64,000 nt of DNA from Acinetobacter sp. ANC 4173 (GTDB lineage: Bacteria; Pseudomonadota; Gammaproteobacteria; Pseudomonadales; Moraxellaceae). The stretch's first letter is position 1. Each line of letters begins with the position of its first letter. The DNA is taken from assembly GCF_004331255.1 (NCBI RefSeq), contig NZ_SJOF01000012.1:1-64000 (forward strand). Direction: 5' to 3'. Below, piece after piece: positions 1 through 9,140 of this stretch. The position numbers and the translations under genes were made by a program. A model generated the notes under the pieces. The model had not been told where the DNA came from. It did not search any database and saw only the letters and a program-made list of their open reading frames with translations.

Positions 1-446
1 ACTTTCACTTCAGATGCGAACGTACCTTGACCTGCACCCAATAGTGCACCAAGCATTTGACCAACTTGGTTAGAGTCGTCATCAATGGCTTGTTTACCAA
101 GAAGAATTAATTGTGGTTGTTCAGCAGCAACAACACCTTTCAGGATTTTAGCAACTTCCAAAGCACCGAGTTGGCTGTCATCAGCTTCAACCAAGATACC
201 GCGGTCAGCGCCAAGTGCCATTGCAGAACGAATTTGTTCTTGCGCTTCTTTAGGACCAATAGAAACAACGATGATTTCTGAAACAGTTCCTTTTTCTTTT
301 AAGCGAACCGCTTCTTCCACTGCGATTTCACAGAATGGGTTAATTGACATCTTAACGTTAGTAAGGTCTACCCCACTATTGTCCGGTTTAACGCGAACTT
401 TAACGTTGGCATCAACCACACGTTTTACAGCAACAAGAGCCTTCAT
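1..446 (-). CDS. etfB: Electron transfer flavoprotein subunit beta, N-terminal part (3' end outside window)
   Basis: The minus strand reads from an ATG at 446 through the left edge without a stop, giving about 148 residues. The protein opens [20 protein letters not shown] and contains the [16 protein letters not shown] segment typical of the ETF beta subunit, which with EtfA carries FAD/AMP and passes electrons from acyl-CoA and related dehydrogenases to ETF-ubiquinone oxidoreductase. The rest of the gene, and probably etfA, lies to the left. An AGG-containing ribosome site precedes the ATG. Identity is confident from family conservation; only the amino-terminal half can be seen. Confidence 0.93.
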   Translation of the reverse strand, partial: MKALVAVKRVVDANVKVRVKPDNSGVDLTNVKMSINPFCEIAVEEAVRLKEKGTVSEIIVVSIGPKEAQEQIRSAMALGADRGILVEADDSQLGALEVAKILKGVVAAEQPQLILLGKQAIDDDSNQVGQMLGALLGAGQGTFASEVK

Positions 447-943
447 GTAATCCTCGGCTGTTTTAGCAAAAGTAAATGTTGAGAAAAGTTATATTAACTC
501 TTCACTTAAAATTTTTTAGGTGTCCTATCTTGCAATTGTATGGCATTTCGGTCAAGTCACAATTACTCAATCCACTGTAAAAATGCGTAAAAAGGGCTGA
601 ACGTTGCGTTCAAAGTTTTATTTGCATGAATTTTGATTCTAAAATAGCGGTTTTAGTGTACTAATTTTAAACGTTGATTTTTATTATTTTTTTACTTTAT
701 TTACTACATAATTTTTTCTGATCAACTGCTTCAATTGCTGTCTGTAATAAGCATCTGATATGTAGTGCAATACTTTAAAACAGCACCAATGACTTGTCAG
801 TTTTGACAAAAACTGATTAAGTTTATCAATTTTAGAGTTGCACAAACATAATCATTAAATTTAAACATCCTGTGAAAAGGTACTACTCAGGATTGTCTGA
901 ATATAAAAAGCATGCCCTTTTTTAAGCATGCTTAATACGACCA
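447..943. other. Intergenic region upstream of etfB
   Basis: About 500 bp with no convincing gene. On the minus strand a TTGACC (550-555) with AAGATA (526-531), 18 bp apart, is a possible but weak etfB promoter. The right end holds the terminator of the LysE-family gene. The rest is AT-rich and I see nothing else in it. Confidence 0.5.
908..933 (-). terminator. Rho-independent terminator after the LysE-family gene
   Basis: An 8-bp inverted repeat (AAGCATGC / GCATGCTT) is followed on the minus strand by a T run, 11 bp beyond the stop codon of the exporter gene. Confidence 0.75.
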
Positions 944-1549
944 TCAATTTGCGATTAACCAAGTCGCAGCTATCATCAATAAACCACCCGATCCTGCATC
1001 AATCCATTTTTGCTTTTTGGCATCTAATTGCGCATTTTGTGTAATTTTGGCCACCACAAAACTTAACCCGCTATACACCACTAAACATAAACCAATAAAA
1101 ATAGATGACAAAATAAGACCTTGGGCAACTGTATTTCCCGACTGGTTTATAAATTGTGGCAAAATTGCAAAGTAAATGAGCATGCCTTTAGGATTCAGTA
1201 GTGCTGTAAAAAAACCTTTGGTAACTGGGCTACCCGCTTGTGCTTTTGGTACTTGCAACGATTTAGTATTAAAAACTGACTTTAATAAGCTTAAAGCAAG
1301 ATACAACAGATACGCGATACCTAACCAACGAATCGTTTCAAACAATAACGGAAAAGAAATAAGAATTGCCGCAATACCGACTGCGACCAAAACTGAATGT
1401 ATTAAATACCCCATGCAAATACCAAGGGTTGCCATAATTCCAGCCTTTACCCCTTTCGACATGACTTGTGAAAAGATAAATAGTATGTCGGGACCCGGGG
1501 TAAAAACCAGAGGCAAAACGGTCAGTGCAAACAATAAATATACAGACAT
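944..1549 (-). CDS. LysE/RhtB family amino-acid exporter
   Basis: A 201-residue inner-membrane protein of the LysE/RhtB family. It starts with a hydrophobic helix followed by the family signature TPGPDILFIFSQ near residues 17-28, and has about six hydrophobic segments. Family members export amino acids or related metabolites by proton antiport; the substrate cannot be read from sequence. It is transcribed divergently from an Lrp/AsnC regulator 115 bp away, a common pairing in which the regulator senses the exported amino acid. The ATG start at 1549 fits the normal family length. Confidence 0.88.
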   Translation of the reverse strand: MSVYLLFALTVLPLVFTPGPDILFIFSQVMSKGVKAGIMATLGICMGYLIHSVLVAVGIAAILISFPLLFETIRWLGIAYLLYLALSLLKSVFNTKSLQVPKAQAGSPVTKGFFTALLNPKGMLIYFAILPQFINQSGNTVAQGLILSSIFIGLCLVVYSGLSFVVAKITQNAQLDAKKQKWIDAGSGGLLMIAATWLIAN

Positions 1550-1664
1550 ATCCTTTTTCCCTTTCGAATAGGCTGAAAGTGAAAATTAGTATCTGCGAAT
1601 TTATACAAAATAGGATTGCAAATATTCTATAATTAGGTTTAATTTTCGAATTTAATTCTATTTT

Positions 1665-2159
1665 ATGAAATCATCTTCCAAGAATATTTTAATCAAACTC
1701 GATCGTATTGATAAAAGTATCATTCGTGCTTTGCAGCAGAATGGTCGTATTCAAAATAATGACTTAGCCAAAGAAGTTGGGCTGTCGCCTTCATCTTGTT
1801 TAAGAAGGGTCAAACTACTGGAAGAAGCCGGGGTAATCCAGAATTACACCACCGTGGTTGATCCACAAAAGATTGGTTTTCAACTGATTTTGTTTTCACG
1901 TATTTGGTTGGTGGGACAAGATGCTGAAACCATTGATCGTTTTATTGAAGCCATGAAAGAACTGCCCCAAGTCATGGAGTGTTATATTATTTTGGGCGAA
2001 TGTGATGCCATGCTGAAAGTGGTGGTACCGGATTTAGAAAACTATCGAAAATTTCAGTCTACACATTTGACCAAGAAAAATGGCATCACCAGTGTCAAAA
2101 CTGATTTGCCTAGCCAAATTATTAAGCAAAGTTTTCAACTTCCGCTTGAAGATTTATAA
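1665..2159 (+). CDS. Lrp/AsnC family transcriptional regulator
   Basis: A 164-residue protein. The amino-terminal winged helix-turn-helix (about 13-60) contains LDRIDKSIIRALQQNGR and LSPSSCLRRVKLLEEAG, followed by an AsnC-type ligand/oligomerisation domain (about 75-155). Such proteins bind amino acids and control genes of their transport or metabolism. The divergent LysE-type exporter is the obvious target (inference). The ribosome site before this ATG is poor, so an alternative start a few codons in is possible. A GNAT gene follows 8 bp downstream and may be co-transcribed. Confidence 0.9.
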   Translation: MKSSSKNILIKLDRIDKSIIRALQQNGRIQNNDLAKEVGLSPSSCLRRVKLLEEAGVIQNYTTVVDPQKIGFQLILFSRIWLVGQDAETIDRFIEAMKELPQVMECYIILGECDAMLKVVVPDLENYRKFQSTHLTKKNGITSVKTDLPSQIIKQSFQLPLEDL

Positions 2160-2167
2160 AAGATGCT

Positions 2168-2728
2168 ATGCAGAATTCTCTAGAAAGTACGCGCTTAATT
2201 TTACGTCCATGGCAAGAGGCTGATCGGTTGCCATTTTCTCAACTGAATGCTGATCCTGCCGTCATGCGTTATTTTCCGAAATGCTTGTCTCATGCTGAAA
2301 GTGATCTGCTCATTGATAAATGCCAAGCTTTAATTGAACAGCGTGGCTGGGGATTTTGGGCGGTCGAATTAAAATCTGAACACCGTTTAATTGGCATGAC
2401 AGGATTGCATGATCAACCCGATCAATTCAGCTTTTCACCTTGTACCGAAATTGGCTGGCGTTTGCACAAAGACTATTGGGGTCAGGGCTATGCGACTGAA
2501 GCAGCGCAACTTGCATTGAATTTTGCCTTTCAAACACTCCATCTCAATCAAGTCGTTGCTTTTACCGCATCCATTAACCACCCCTCTCAAGCCGTTATGC
2601 AACGATTGGGCATGCAATATCAACAAAAATTTCTACATCCCGCACTAAGCACCGATAGTATTTTGCAGAAGCACGTACTGTATTGCATTGATTCAAGTGA
2701 ATTTAGCTCAAATATGCGCGTTCACTAG
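2168..2728 (+). CDS. GNAT family N-acetyltransferase (RimJ/RimL type)
   Basis: A 186-residue acetyltransferase. It begins with the STRLILRPWQEAD motif of the RimJ/RimL-like subgroup (Acetyltransf_3). The acetyl-CoA site lies in the EIGWRLHKDYWGQGYATEAA stretch (about 97-116), with the Q/R-x-x-G-x-A loop, followed by a conserved NHPSQAVMQRLGM segment. It probably acetylates an amine of a small molecule or protein N-terminus; the substrate is unknown. It lies 8 bp after the Lrp-type regulator and its last 21 bp overlap the convergent gene that follows. Confidence 0.87.
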   Translation: MQNSLESTRLILRPWQEADRLPFSQLNADPAVMRYFPKCLSHAESDLLIDKCQALIEQRGWGFWAVELKSEHRLIGMTGLHDQPDQFSFSPCTEIGWRLHKDYWGQGYATEAAQLALNFAFQTLHLNQVVAFTASINHPSQAVMQRLGMQYQQKFLHPALSTDSILQKHVLYCIDSSEFSSNMRVH

Positions 2729-3076
2729 AAAATCTCGATGTACATGACTCAGTTCAATCAACTCATAAAGGGACAAATCAAAAATTTCCCAGACCAATTG
2801 AAAGTCATCGGTCGTATCCATAATTGGAATAGAGCTTGCAGACACATTCCACGTTGTGCCGTCCCAGACATAGCACTTGAGGGTCTTCTGTTGCAGAGCT
2901 TGCACCATGCCAGACGTATTAATCCCTTCAATCACTGAATTTTCAGGCAATAGAGGTTGTACTTCAGGTAAGCAATATTCAATAAAATGTTTAATCTGGC
3001 GCAAACCATATCCTGCAAAAATATCCTTTTGCACTGAATTTAATTGATTATATTTTTCTTGTATGTTTGAAATCAT
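2708..3076 (-). CDS. Hypothetical protein, 122 aa
   Basis: A soluble-looking acidic protein without signal peptide or membrane helix that I do not recognise. An upstream TTG at 3085 is in frame, but the ATG at 3076 has an AGAGGA ribosome site 9 nt upstream and is preferred. The 3' end overlaps the convergent GNAT gene by 21 bp. The protein is predicted mostly helical (NIQEKYNQLNSVQKDIFAGY at the start). Function is unknown; composition and the strong ribosome site support it being real. Confidence 0.6.
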   Translation of the reverse strand: MISNIQEKYNQLNSVQKDIFAGYGLRQIKHFIEYCLPEVQPLLPENSVIEGINTSGMVQALQQKTLKCYVWDGTTWNVSASSIPIMDTTDDFQLVWEIFDLSLYELIELSHVHRDFLVNAHI

Positions 3077-3250
3077 GGCTTGCAATCCTCTTTCATTCTA
3101 CGTTCAAAACTCACAATCGGTATATTGATGTTCAATACCGCATGCCAAACGATACTTATACTGCATCTTTTGATTTTTTATTATTCTACAATAGTACAAA
3201 TATGCTCTTTTGCATTTTACTTATGCCATGACTAGAGCAAGTTTTGTACC

Positions 3251-3283
3251 AAAATAAAAGCCTTCATCGAAATGATAGGCCTA
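3251..3283 (-). terminator. Terminator after xerC
   Basis: On the minus strand, AGGCCTATCAT and ATGAAGGCT pair around a TTCG loop with one bulged base, followed by TTTTATTTT, 18 bp beyond the xerC stop. Confidence 0.6.
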
Positions 3284-3300
3284 TATTTATACTGAAATTG

Positions 3301-4224
3301 TTACTGATTTTTGAATTGGGCACGTGGATGTGCTTGATCGTAGACATTGGCCAGCCGATCAAAATCGACATGGGTATATATTTGTGTGGTACTTAAATTA
3401 CTATGCCCCAACATTTCCTGCACAGCTCTTAAATCACCACTATTTGAAAGCATATGACTGGCAAAACAATGTCTTAACAAGTGTGGATGTAAATCGACAC
3501 TGACCCCCGCGCGTTGTGCCTGAAACTTCACCCGATTTTCAATTTGTCTGGCGCCCAGTGGATTGCCTTTACGACTAATAAAGACATGCGCATCGGGGAC
3601 AAAATCACCTTGCCACAGTGGATACAACTTTAGCCATTCCATTAATGCATTTTTGGCTTTGGTACCAAAAGGCACTACACGGGTTTTATTACCTTTCCCC
3701 GTAATCCGTAATAATAGCCGATTAAAATCAATGTCTTTAATTTTTAGACTTTGTACTTCAGCGAGTCGTAATCCACTCGAATACAGTAATTCTAAAATTG
3801 CCTTATCACGCAGCCACAATTCTTGATCTGGCTCTTTTTCAGGCTTCGTCTGATCTAAAATTTGCTGAATGGTTTCAATATCCACCATACCCGGCAAGGG
3901 TCGCGGTTGGCGCTTTAATTGGAAATCATCAGATGGATTAAACGTCAAATAATTACCTTCTTTTGCCCACTTCATAAACTGACGAATCGCAGACAATAAT
4001 CGCTGTAAACTACTAGAACTCAATTGCTGTTGTTCTACTTTGACTGCCAAATATTCCCGTAAATCTGACGTTTCTATATCTTGTAACAGCAGTTTTTTCT
4101 GATCACAAAACTGTAAAAAATCGCCAACATCACGCTCATACGCCAGTAAAGTTAATTTAGACTGATTTTGTATTTCCCGTGCTTTCAGCCACATGGCGAG
4201 TAATTGTTGGGACTCTACAGACAT
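3301..4224 (-). CDS. xerC: Site-specific tyrosine recombinase XerC
   Basis: A 307-residue integrase-family recombinase that acts with XerD at dif to resolve chromosome dimers during division. The N-terminal SAM-like core-binding domain (about 5-95) is followed by the catalytic domain with all six residues visible: R153 (SSGLRLAEV), K177, H248 and R251 (HPHLLRHCF), H274 (MLGHSNLSTT) and nucleophile Y283 (QIYTH). The ATG at 4224 was chosen over starts at 4245 and 4233 because TAGG lies at proper spacing and it avoids overlap with the upstream gene. It lies 10 bp after a hydrolase gene, in the lysA-dapF-xerC neighbourhood common in Gammaproteobacteria. Confidence 0.92.
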   Translation of the reverse strand: MSVESQQLLAMWLKAREIQNQSKLTLLAYERDVGDFLQFCDQKKLLLQDIETSDLREYLAVKVEQQQLSSSSLQRLLSAIRQFMKWAKEGNYLTFNPSDDFQLKRQPRPLPGMVDIETIQQILDQTKPEKEPDQELWLRDKAILELLYSSGLRLAEVQSLKIKDIDFNRLLLRITGKGNKTRVVPFGTKAKNALMEWLKLYPLWQGDFVPDAHVFISRKGNPLGARQIENRVKFQAQRAGVSVDLHPHLLRHCFASHMLSNSGDLRAVQEMLGHSNLSTTQIYTHVDFDRLANVYDQAHPRAQFKNQ

Positions 4225-4234
4225 AATGCCCATC

Positions 4235-4849
4235 CTAAACTTCAAAATTAAAGTGAGTTAAATACTGCTGAATGTGTGCTGCAACTTCTTTGGCATGGTG
4301 TTCCCCGAAGGCATGATCACCCCCATGAATCAGATGTAGCTGCGCTTGTGGCAGTTTTTGTTGCAAAGTCTGTCCAACGGCAATTGGGCTAATCGGATCT
4401 TGATCTCCCCACAATAACAATACTGGCATTCTAATCTTTTCAAGTTGCTGTGATAAATCTATCTGCGTAGCCATAAACCAGTCTGGATAGTTAAGATATT
4501 GTTGTTGATAAGCGGTTCGCCAATCTTGTACCTGAAATGGGGCTAAATCAATTCCACCCGAAGTTGCCAAAAGCACTAATCCCTTGACCAAATCTGGACG
4601 TGCTATTGCCGCCTGTACAGCAAAAATCCCGCCCATAGACTGTGCAATCAAAACAGATTCAGACTGAATCTGTTGCAAAACATAATTCGACAAACTGGCA
4701 AAATCATAAACACTCTCTTGGCTTGGTTCCTCACCAAAACTCGGATAAGCAATGACCTGGTTAGATTCTGCATGAGATAATTCATTGATTAAGGGATTCC
4801 AGAACGTAGTACTTCCCGATGCGCCTGGTAGAAAAATTAAATTTGGCAT
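4235..4849 (-). CDS. Alpha/beta hydrolase
   Basis: A 204-residue cytoplasmic alpha/beta-hydrolase fold protein. An oxyanion-type FLPGASGS loop lies near residues 6-13, the nucleophile elbow is AQSMGG with S71, the acid is in LLWGDQDPIS and the histidine in GGDHAFGEHH, so the catalytic triad is complete. The substrate is unknown. It sits immediately upstream of xerC where many Gammaproteobacteria have a DUF484 gene, and is probably co-transcribed with xerC. A terminator separates it from dapF. Confidence 0.82.
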   Translation of the reverse strand: MPNLIFLPGASGSTTFWNPLINELSHAESNQVIAYPSFGEEPSQESVYDFASLSNYVLQQIQSESVLIAQSMGGIFAVQAAIARPDLVKGLVLLATSGGIDLAPFQVQDWRTAYQQQYLNYPDWFMATQIDLSQQLEKIRMPVLLLWGDQDPISPIAVGQTLQQKLPQAQLHLIHGGDHAFGEHHAKEVAAHIQQYLTHFNFEV

Positions 4850-4904
4850 GTCTACACTTTATATCTATTTATCTTTGGCTTCAGCATAGCCGATTTTAAT
4901 CCAT

Positions 4905-4937
4905 AAAAAAGCACCATCATGAAGACAGTGCTTTTTT
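4905..4937 (-). terminator. Terminator after dapF
   Basis: An inverted repeat AAAAAAGCAC / GTGCTTTTTT flanked by A and T runs, 17 bp past the dapF stop, ends the lptM-lysA-dapF unit. Confidence 0.75.
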
Positions 4938-4953
4938 TAACATCAATGCCGAT

Positions 4954-5799
4954 TTAGCCTTGGAAATAACGCAGGTCAATACGTCCTTCATAAACGTTGG
5001 CTGTCGGACCTGTCATCCAGACCACATCGCCCTCACGCCATTCAATTTGTAATTTTCCACCCGCCAACTCAATTTCAACCTGATTCGCCAATAAACCACG
5101 ACGGATACCTGAAACAGCAGCAGCACATGCTCCCGTGCCACAGGCTAAAGTTTCACCAACACCACGCTCGAATACACGTAAACGTGCATGTGTTTCATCA
5201 ATAATCTGCATGAATCCTGCATTCACACGCGCTGGGAAACGAGCATGTGACTCGACTTGTGGTCCCATCATTGCCACATCAGCCGTAATCACATCTGGGA
5301 CAATAGTCACCGCATGTGGATTCCCCATGTTCACCACATCAATTTGAATCTGTTGTTGATTTGCCAACTCTAGATCATACAGACTTGCTGGTTCATCGAC
5401 CAAAAATGGAATTTCCTGTGGCAGGAACTTTGGATACCCCATATTGACGCGTACCCAACCATTCGAACCCAATTCAGGTTCGACGATCCCAGCTTTGGTT
5501 TGTACCTTAATTTTGGTTTTCGTTGTCAATTGTCGTTCATGTACAAAACGAGCAAAACAGCGCACGCCATTCCCGCATTGTTCCACTTCTGAACCATCGG
5601 CATTAAAAATACGATATTTAAAATCCGCTTCTGGCATATCAGGTGGTTCAACAATTAACAATTGATCAAAACCAATGCCAAAATGTCGATCGGCAAGACG
5701 TTGGATGGTCAGTGCATCTAAGTAAGCACGCTGACTAATTAAATCCACAACCATGAAGTCATTGCCTAGACCATGCATTTTAGTAAATTCTAAAAACAT
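4954..5799 (-). CDS. dapF: Diaminopimelate epimerase
   Basis: A 281-residue enzyme converting LL- to meso-diaminopimelate for lysine and peptidoglycan synthesis. The two catalytic cysteines are visible: C75 in [11 protein letters not shown] and C220 in [11 protein letters not shown]. The start [15 protein letters not shown] matches family N-termini. An in-frame upstream start at 5865 would run into lysA, and the ATG at 5799 has AAGGAG 8-9 nt before it. The gene lies 13 bp after lysA, whose enzyme uses its product, and is surely in the same operon. Confidence 0.97.
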   Translation of the reverse strand: MFLEFTKMHGLGNDFMVVDLISQRAYLDALTIQRLADRHFGIGFDQLLIVEPPDMPEADFKYRIFNADGSEVEQCGNGVRCFARFVHERQLTTKTKIKVQTKAGIVEPELGSNGWVRVNMGYPKFLPQEIPFLVDEPASLYDLELANQQQIQIDVVNMGNPHAVTIVPDVITADVAMMGPQVESHARFPARVNAGFMQIIDETHARLRVFERGVGETLACGTGACAAAVSGIRRGLLANQVEIELAGGKLQIEWREGDVVWMTGPTANVYEGRIDLRYFQG

Positions 5800-5812
5800 T
5801 TTTAGTGACTCC

Positions 5813-7057
5813 TTAAGGCAATAAACGCTCTTTTTCCCAAAGTGATTCGATTGTTTCACGCTCACGAATCAGATGTGAGTTCGCGCCATCAACCATGACT
5901 TCAGCCGCACGTCCACGCGTATTGTAATTTGAACTCATGACAAAACCGTATGCACCTGCCCCCAACACTGCAAGTGTATCGTTTTCACGGAGTGCTAAAT
6001 CACGTTCTTTCCCCAAGAAATCGCCCGTTTCACAAATTGCACCCACCACATCCCATTGCAAAGTTTCGACATCGTGTCGTGGCGTTACAGGTTGGATATC
6101 CATCCATGCTTCATACAAAGCTGGACGAATCAAATCGTTCATTGCTGCATCAATAATGGCAAAGTTACGATGATTGGTCGGTTTCAATAAATCTACTTTG
6201 GTCAGCAACACACCTGCATTGGCTGAAATACTGCGTCCCGGTTCCATATACACTTTTAAACCTAACTTTTCTAAAGCAGGTTTCAACGCATTGGCATATT
6301 CTTCAACTGTTGGAGGAACTTCATCTTTATAAGTCACTCCCAACCCCCCCCCAATATCGACATGCTTTAATTCAATACCAAGCTCTTTGAGTTTTTCAAT
6401 CATGAACATGACACGATCAAGAGCATCAACAAACGGTTTGGTTTCAGTTAACTGTGAACCAATATGACAGTCGATGCCGATAATTTCTAGATTCGGTAGA
6501 CTGGCTGCATATTGATAGGTTTCAAATACCGTATCCGAAGGAATACCGAACTTGTTTTCTTTTAATCCCGTTGAAATATAAGGATGCGTTTTTGCATCGA
6601 CATCTGGGTTAACGCGTAATGAAATTGGGGCTTTTTTGCCTAATGCTGCCGCCACTTTCTGAATACGATCTAATTCTGCATAAGATTCAACATTAAAACA
6701 TGCAATGCCGACTTCCAATGATTTTTGAATATCTGCTTCAGTTTTACCTAAACCCGAAAAGACAACTTTAGATGCATCACCACCTGCAGCCAACACACGG
6801 GCTAACTCACCACCCGTCACAATGTCAAAGCCACAACCTAATTTGGCTAACACGCTGAGTACTGCAATATTTGAGTTAGACTTTACCGCAAAACAAATTT
6901 GATGATCGATAAAACCAAAAGCACGGTCCATATCTAAAAAATGCTTTTCAAAAGTTGCTTTTGAATACACATACAGTGGCGTGCCATATTGCTGCGCAAG
7001 CTGTTCTAGGGAACACTGCTCTGCGTACAATACCCCATTAATGCGGGTAAAACTCAT
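5813..7057 (-). CDS. lysA: Diaminopimelate decarboxylase
   Basis: A 414-residue fold-type III PLP enzyme making L-lysine from meso-diaminopimelate. Visible features are the PLP lysine K59 in CFAVKSNSN, the glycine-rich phosphate-binding region [22 protein letters not shown], the catalytic ICETGDFLG cysteine/glutamate and the C-terminal [12 protein letters not shown]. It sits between lptM and dapF, forming the lysine branch end of the operon. Confidence 0.97.
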   Translation of the reverse strand: MSFTRINGVLYAEQCSLEQLAQQYGTPLYVYSKATFEKHFLDMDRAFGFIDHQICFAVKSNSNIAVLSVLAKLGCGFDIVTGGELARVLAAGGDASKVVFSGLGKTEADIQKSLEVGIACFNVESYAELDRIQKVAAALGKKAPISLRVNPDVDAKTHPYISTGLKENKFGIPSDTVFETYQYAASLPNLEIIGIDCHIGSQLTETKPFVDALDRVMFMIEKLKELGIELKHVDIGGGLGVTYKDEVPPTVEEYANALKPALEKLGLKVYMEPGRSISANAGVLLTKVDLLKPTNHRNFAIIDAAMNDLIRPALYEAWMDIQPVTPRHDVETLQWDVVGAICETGDFLGKERDLALRENDTLAVLGAGAYGFVMSSNYNTRGRAAEVMVDGANSHLIRERETIESLWEKERLLP

Positions 7058-7081
7058 GGAAGATGTCCTTTCAATGACAAG

Positions 7082-7306
7082 TTAAGGAGTAGAAGATTTT
7101 GATTCTGTAGTTGTCGGTTGTTCAACCGATTCAGTCGTTTGAACTTGCTCTGTTTTTTGAGCAGACTCTACATTTGGATATAACAAATATTTTGCACGTT
7201 TGTCATAATTTGAATCGCTTGGTAATTGTAATGCACCCGATTGACCACAACCGACTAATGAAGATCCCAACACCAATACACTTATGCAGCAAATGACGTG
7301 ACGCAT
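7082..7306 (-). CDS. lptM: LptM-type small lipoprotein (LPS translocon maturation factor)
   Basis: A 74-residue lipoprotein. The signal peptide ends in the lipobox LVGC with C20, followed by GQSGALQLP, which matches the short conserved GQ-G-L-LP motif of LptM/YifL, a lipoprotein that assists oxidative maturation of LptD. The rest is a low-complexity Thr/Glu/Ser tail. The ATG at 7306 was chosen because AGGTGG precedes it; a longer in-frame start at 7333 would spoil the signal peptide. Placement just upstream of lysA is the usual one for this family. Confidence 0.85.
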   Translation of the reverse strand: MRHVICCISVLVLGSSLVGCGQSGALQLPSDSNYDKRAKYLLYPNVESAQKTEQVQTTESVEQPTTTESKSSTP

Positions 7307-7393
7307 CTGACCACCTATCTCAAATTTTAACAAAGTATAACCCGATCAACGCATTGACCAAAGCATTAAACGCTAGAGATTATCGCCAGACAT

Positions 7394-7424
7394 AAAAAAA
7401 CGCCAGTTCTAAACTGACGTTTTT
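7394..7424. terminator. Terminator between lptM and the amino-acid permease gene
   Basis: AAAAACG and CGTTTTT arms with inner CAGTT/AACTG pairing form a hairpin with T runs on both strands. It lies just beyond the stop of the cycA-like gene (minus strand), which it probably terminates. Confidence 0.65.
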
Positions 7425-7439
7425 CTGTATACGCAGCGA

Positions 7440-8843
7440 TTATTTATGTTTTGGCTTATAAAAACAGAAATAACCAATGGCAAGAATGATAAGCCAAATT
7501 GGACTCACCATTAAGGCTTTCATGGTATCTGGCTCTAATGACAACACGTAAATCATGCCAATGAAGAACACAATCACCACCCAACACGTCAAAGGACCAC
7601 CAGGCAATTTAAAGGTCGATTTCGCATGTAAGTCTGGACGTGTTTTGTAGTAAACCAAATAGCTCCACAAAATAATCAACCACACCAAAATAAACAGAAT
7701 CGTGGATAAAGTCGTTGCCAGAGTAAAGGCTTCAACCGTATTTGGTACAAAGTACTGTAAGGCCGCACCACCCAACAAACAAATTGCAGAGAAATATAAA
7801 GCATTTGCAGGAACTGCACGCTTATTCAAATGACCAAAAGCTTGTGGTCCTTGCTTCTCACGCGATAAACCGAACAACATACGGCTGGTCGAGAATACCC
7901 CACTGTTCATAGAGGACATCACAGAAGACAACACCACAAGGTTCATGATAATCGCAGCGGCTGCAATACCTGCCTGACTAAACAAATTCACGAATGGGCT
8001 AACTTCTGGGTTGATCCTGTTCCATGGTGTCACCGACATCACAATCACCAATGCCAGCACATAGAAAATGATAATACGGATTGGAATTGAATTGACTGCT
8101 TTAGGCAAGTTACGCTCAGGATCTTTGGTTTCCGCTGCTGTAGTCCCAACCAATTCCACCCCGACAAAGGCAAAAATTGCAATTTGGAAACCGGCCAAGA
8201 AACCCCCCATACCCGTCGGGAACATGCCGCCATTGGCCCACAAGTGCGTGAACGATGCCACTTCACCCGTAGTGGAAGTAAAGCCTGTAAAAATCATCCA
8301 CAAACCAACGGCAATGAGCACCACAATTGCAATAATTTTGACCAATGCAAACCAGAACTCAAGCTCACCAAACAGCTTCACCGTCATGAGGTTTAAACCC
8401 ATAATAAAGACGATGGCAGCAACGCTGATCATTGCACCTTCAACTGGGCTAAATGGTAGTCCATTGTTGAAGAATTGCAGATAATAAATAATGGCGGATA
8501 AGTCCGCGATACCAATGGTGATCCAACACAACCAATAGGTCCAACCCACGAAATAACCCGCCCAAGGACCAATCAGGTCTGTCGAGAAGTCAATAAAAGA
8601 CTTATATTTCAGGTTAGATAATAGTAGCTCTCCTAATGCACGCATTACGAAAAACACCATTAAACCGATGATCATGTAAATAAATAATATTGATGGGCCC
8701 GCCAAACTAATGGTTTTACCGGACCCCATGAACAAACCAGTACCAATTGCACCACCAATCGCAATTAGTTGTAGATGTCGATTTGACAAACTACGATGGA
8801 GTTCGCCTTGTGCAGCTGACTCATTCGTGTTTTGATTTAACAT
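7440..8843 (-). CDS. cycA: Amino-acid permease, CycA-like (D-serine/D-alanine/glycine:H+ symporter)
   Basis: A 467-residue APC-superfamily (AAT family) transporter with about 12 membrane helices. From the N-terminal SNRHLQLIAIGGAIGTGLFM through FVGVELVGTTAAETKDPE and NSGVFSTSRMLFGL it follows Escherichia coli CycA closely as I recall that sequence, hence the symbol. It would import D-alanine, D-serine and glycine. It is apparently monocistronic with its own terminator. Substrate range is inferred from resemblance only. Confidence 0.85.
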   Translation of the reverse strand: MLNQNTNESAAQGELHRSLSNRHLQLIAIGGAIGTGLFMGSGKTISLAGPSILFIYMIIGLMVFFVMRALGELLLSNLKYKSFIDFSTDLIGPWAGYFVGWTYWLCWITIGIADLSAIIYYLQFFNNGLPFSPVEGAMISVAAIVFIMGLNLMTVKLFGELEFWFALVKIIAIVVLIAVGLWMIFTGFTSTTGEVASFTHLWANGGMFPTGMGGFLAGFQIAIFAFVGVELVGTTAAETKDPERNLPKAVNSIPIRIIIFYVLALVIVMSVTPWNRINPEVSPFVNLFSQAGIAAAAIIMNLVVLSSVMSSMNSGVFSTSRMLFGLSREKQGPQAFGHLNKRAVPANALYFSAICLLGGAALQYFVPNTVEAFTLATTLSTILFILVWLIILWSYLVYYKTRPDLHAKSTFKLPGGPLTCWVVIVFFIGMIYVLSLEPDTMKALMVSPIWLIILAIGYFCFYKPKHK

Positions 8844-9091
8844 CGCTATAAAAACTCTCTATTAATCCTTTAAGATTTTTTAACCAAATTAATCCAAATT
8901 ACACATTTGTACTATTCTTAAGCACGCCTTCGCCATGTAAGTTTTTGGGTCAATCCAAGCTAAACAACTCTATCTGTATCGTTCAGCATTCAAGCCTTAT
9001 ACAATTGGGGCCGATAATACGCACTACATCAATGCAATACAATGCACCTTTTGGACACATCAGTTCATATAAATCTTATACCATTCAATAA

Positions 9092-9118
9092 AAAAAGCAG
9101 CCGCCGTGGCTGCTTTTT
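9092..9118 (-). terminator. Terminator after the AGCS symporter gene
   Basis: An 11-bp stem AAAAAGCAGCC / GGCTGCTTTTT with a GCCGT loop lies 23 bp beyond the symporter stop codon on the minus strand. Confidence 0.85.
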
Positions 9119-9140
9119 AAGTTCTACTTCACACTAAAAT

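Noticed and set aside
85..450. A 121-codon open frame on the plus strand at the left edge
   Set aside because: It lies opposite the etfB coding sequence, whose minus-strand protein is clearly conserved.
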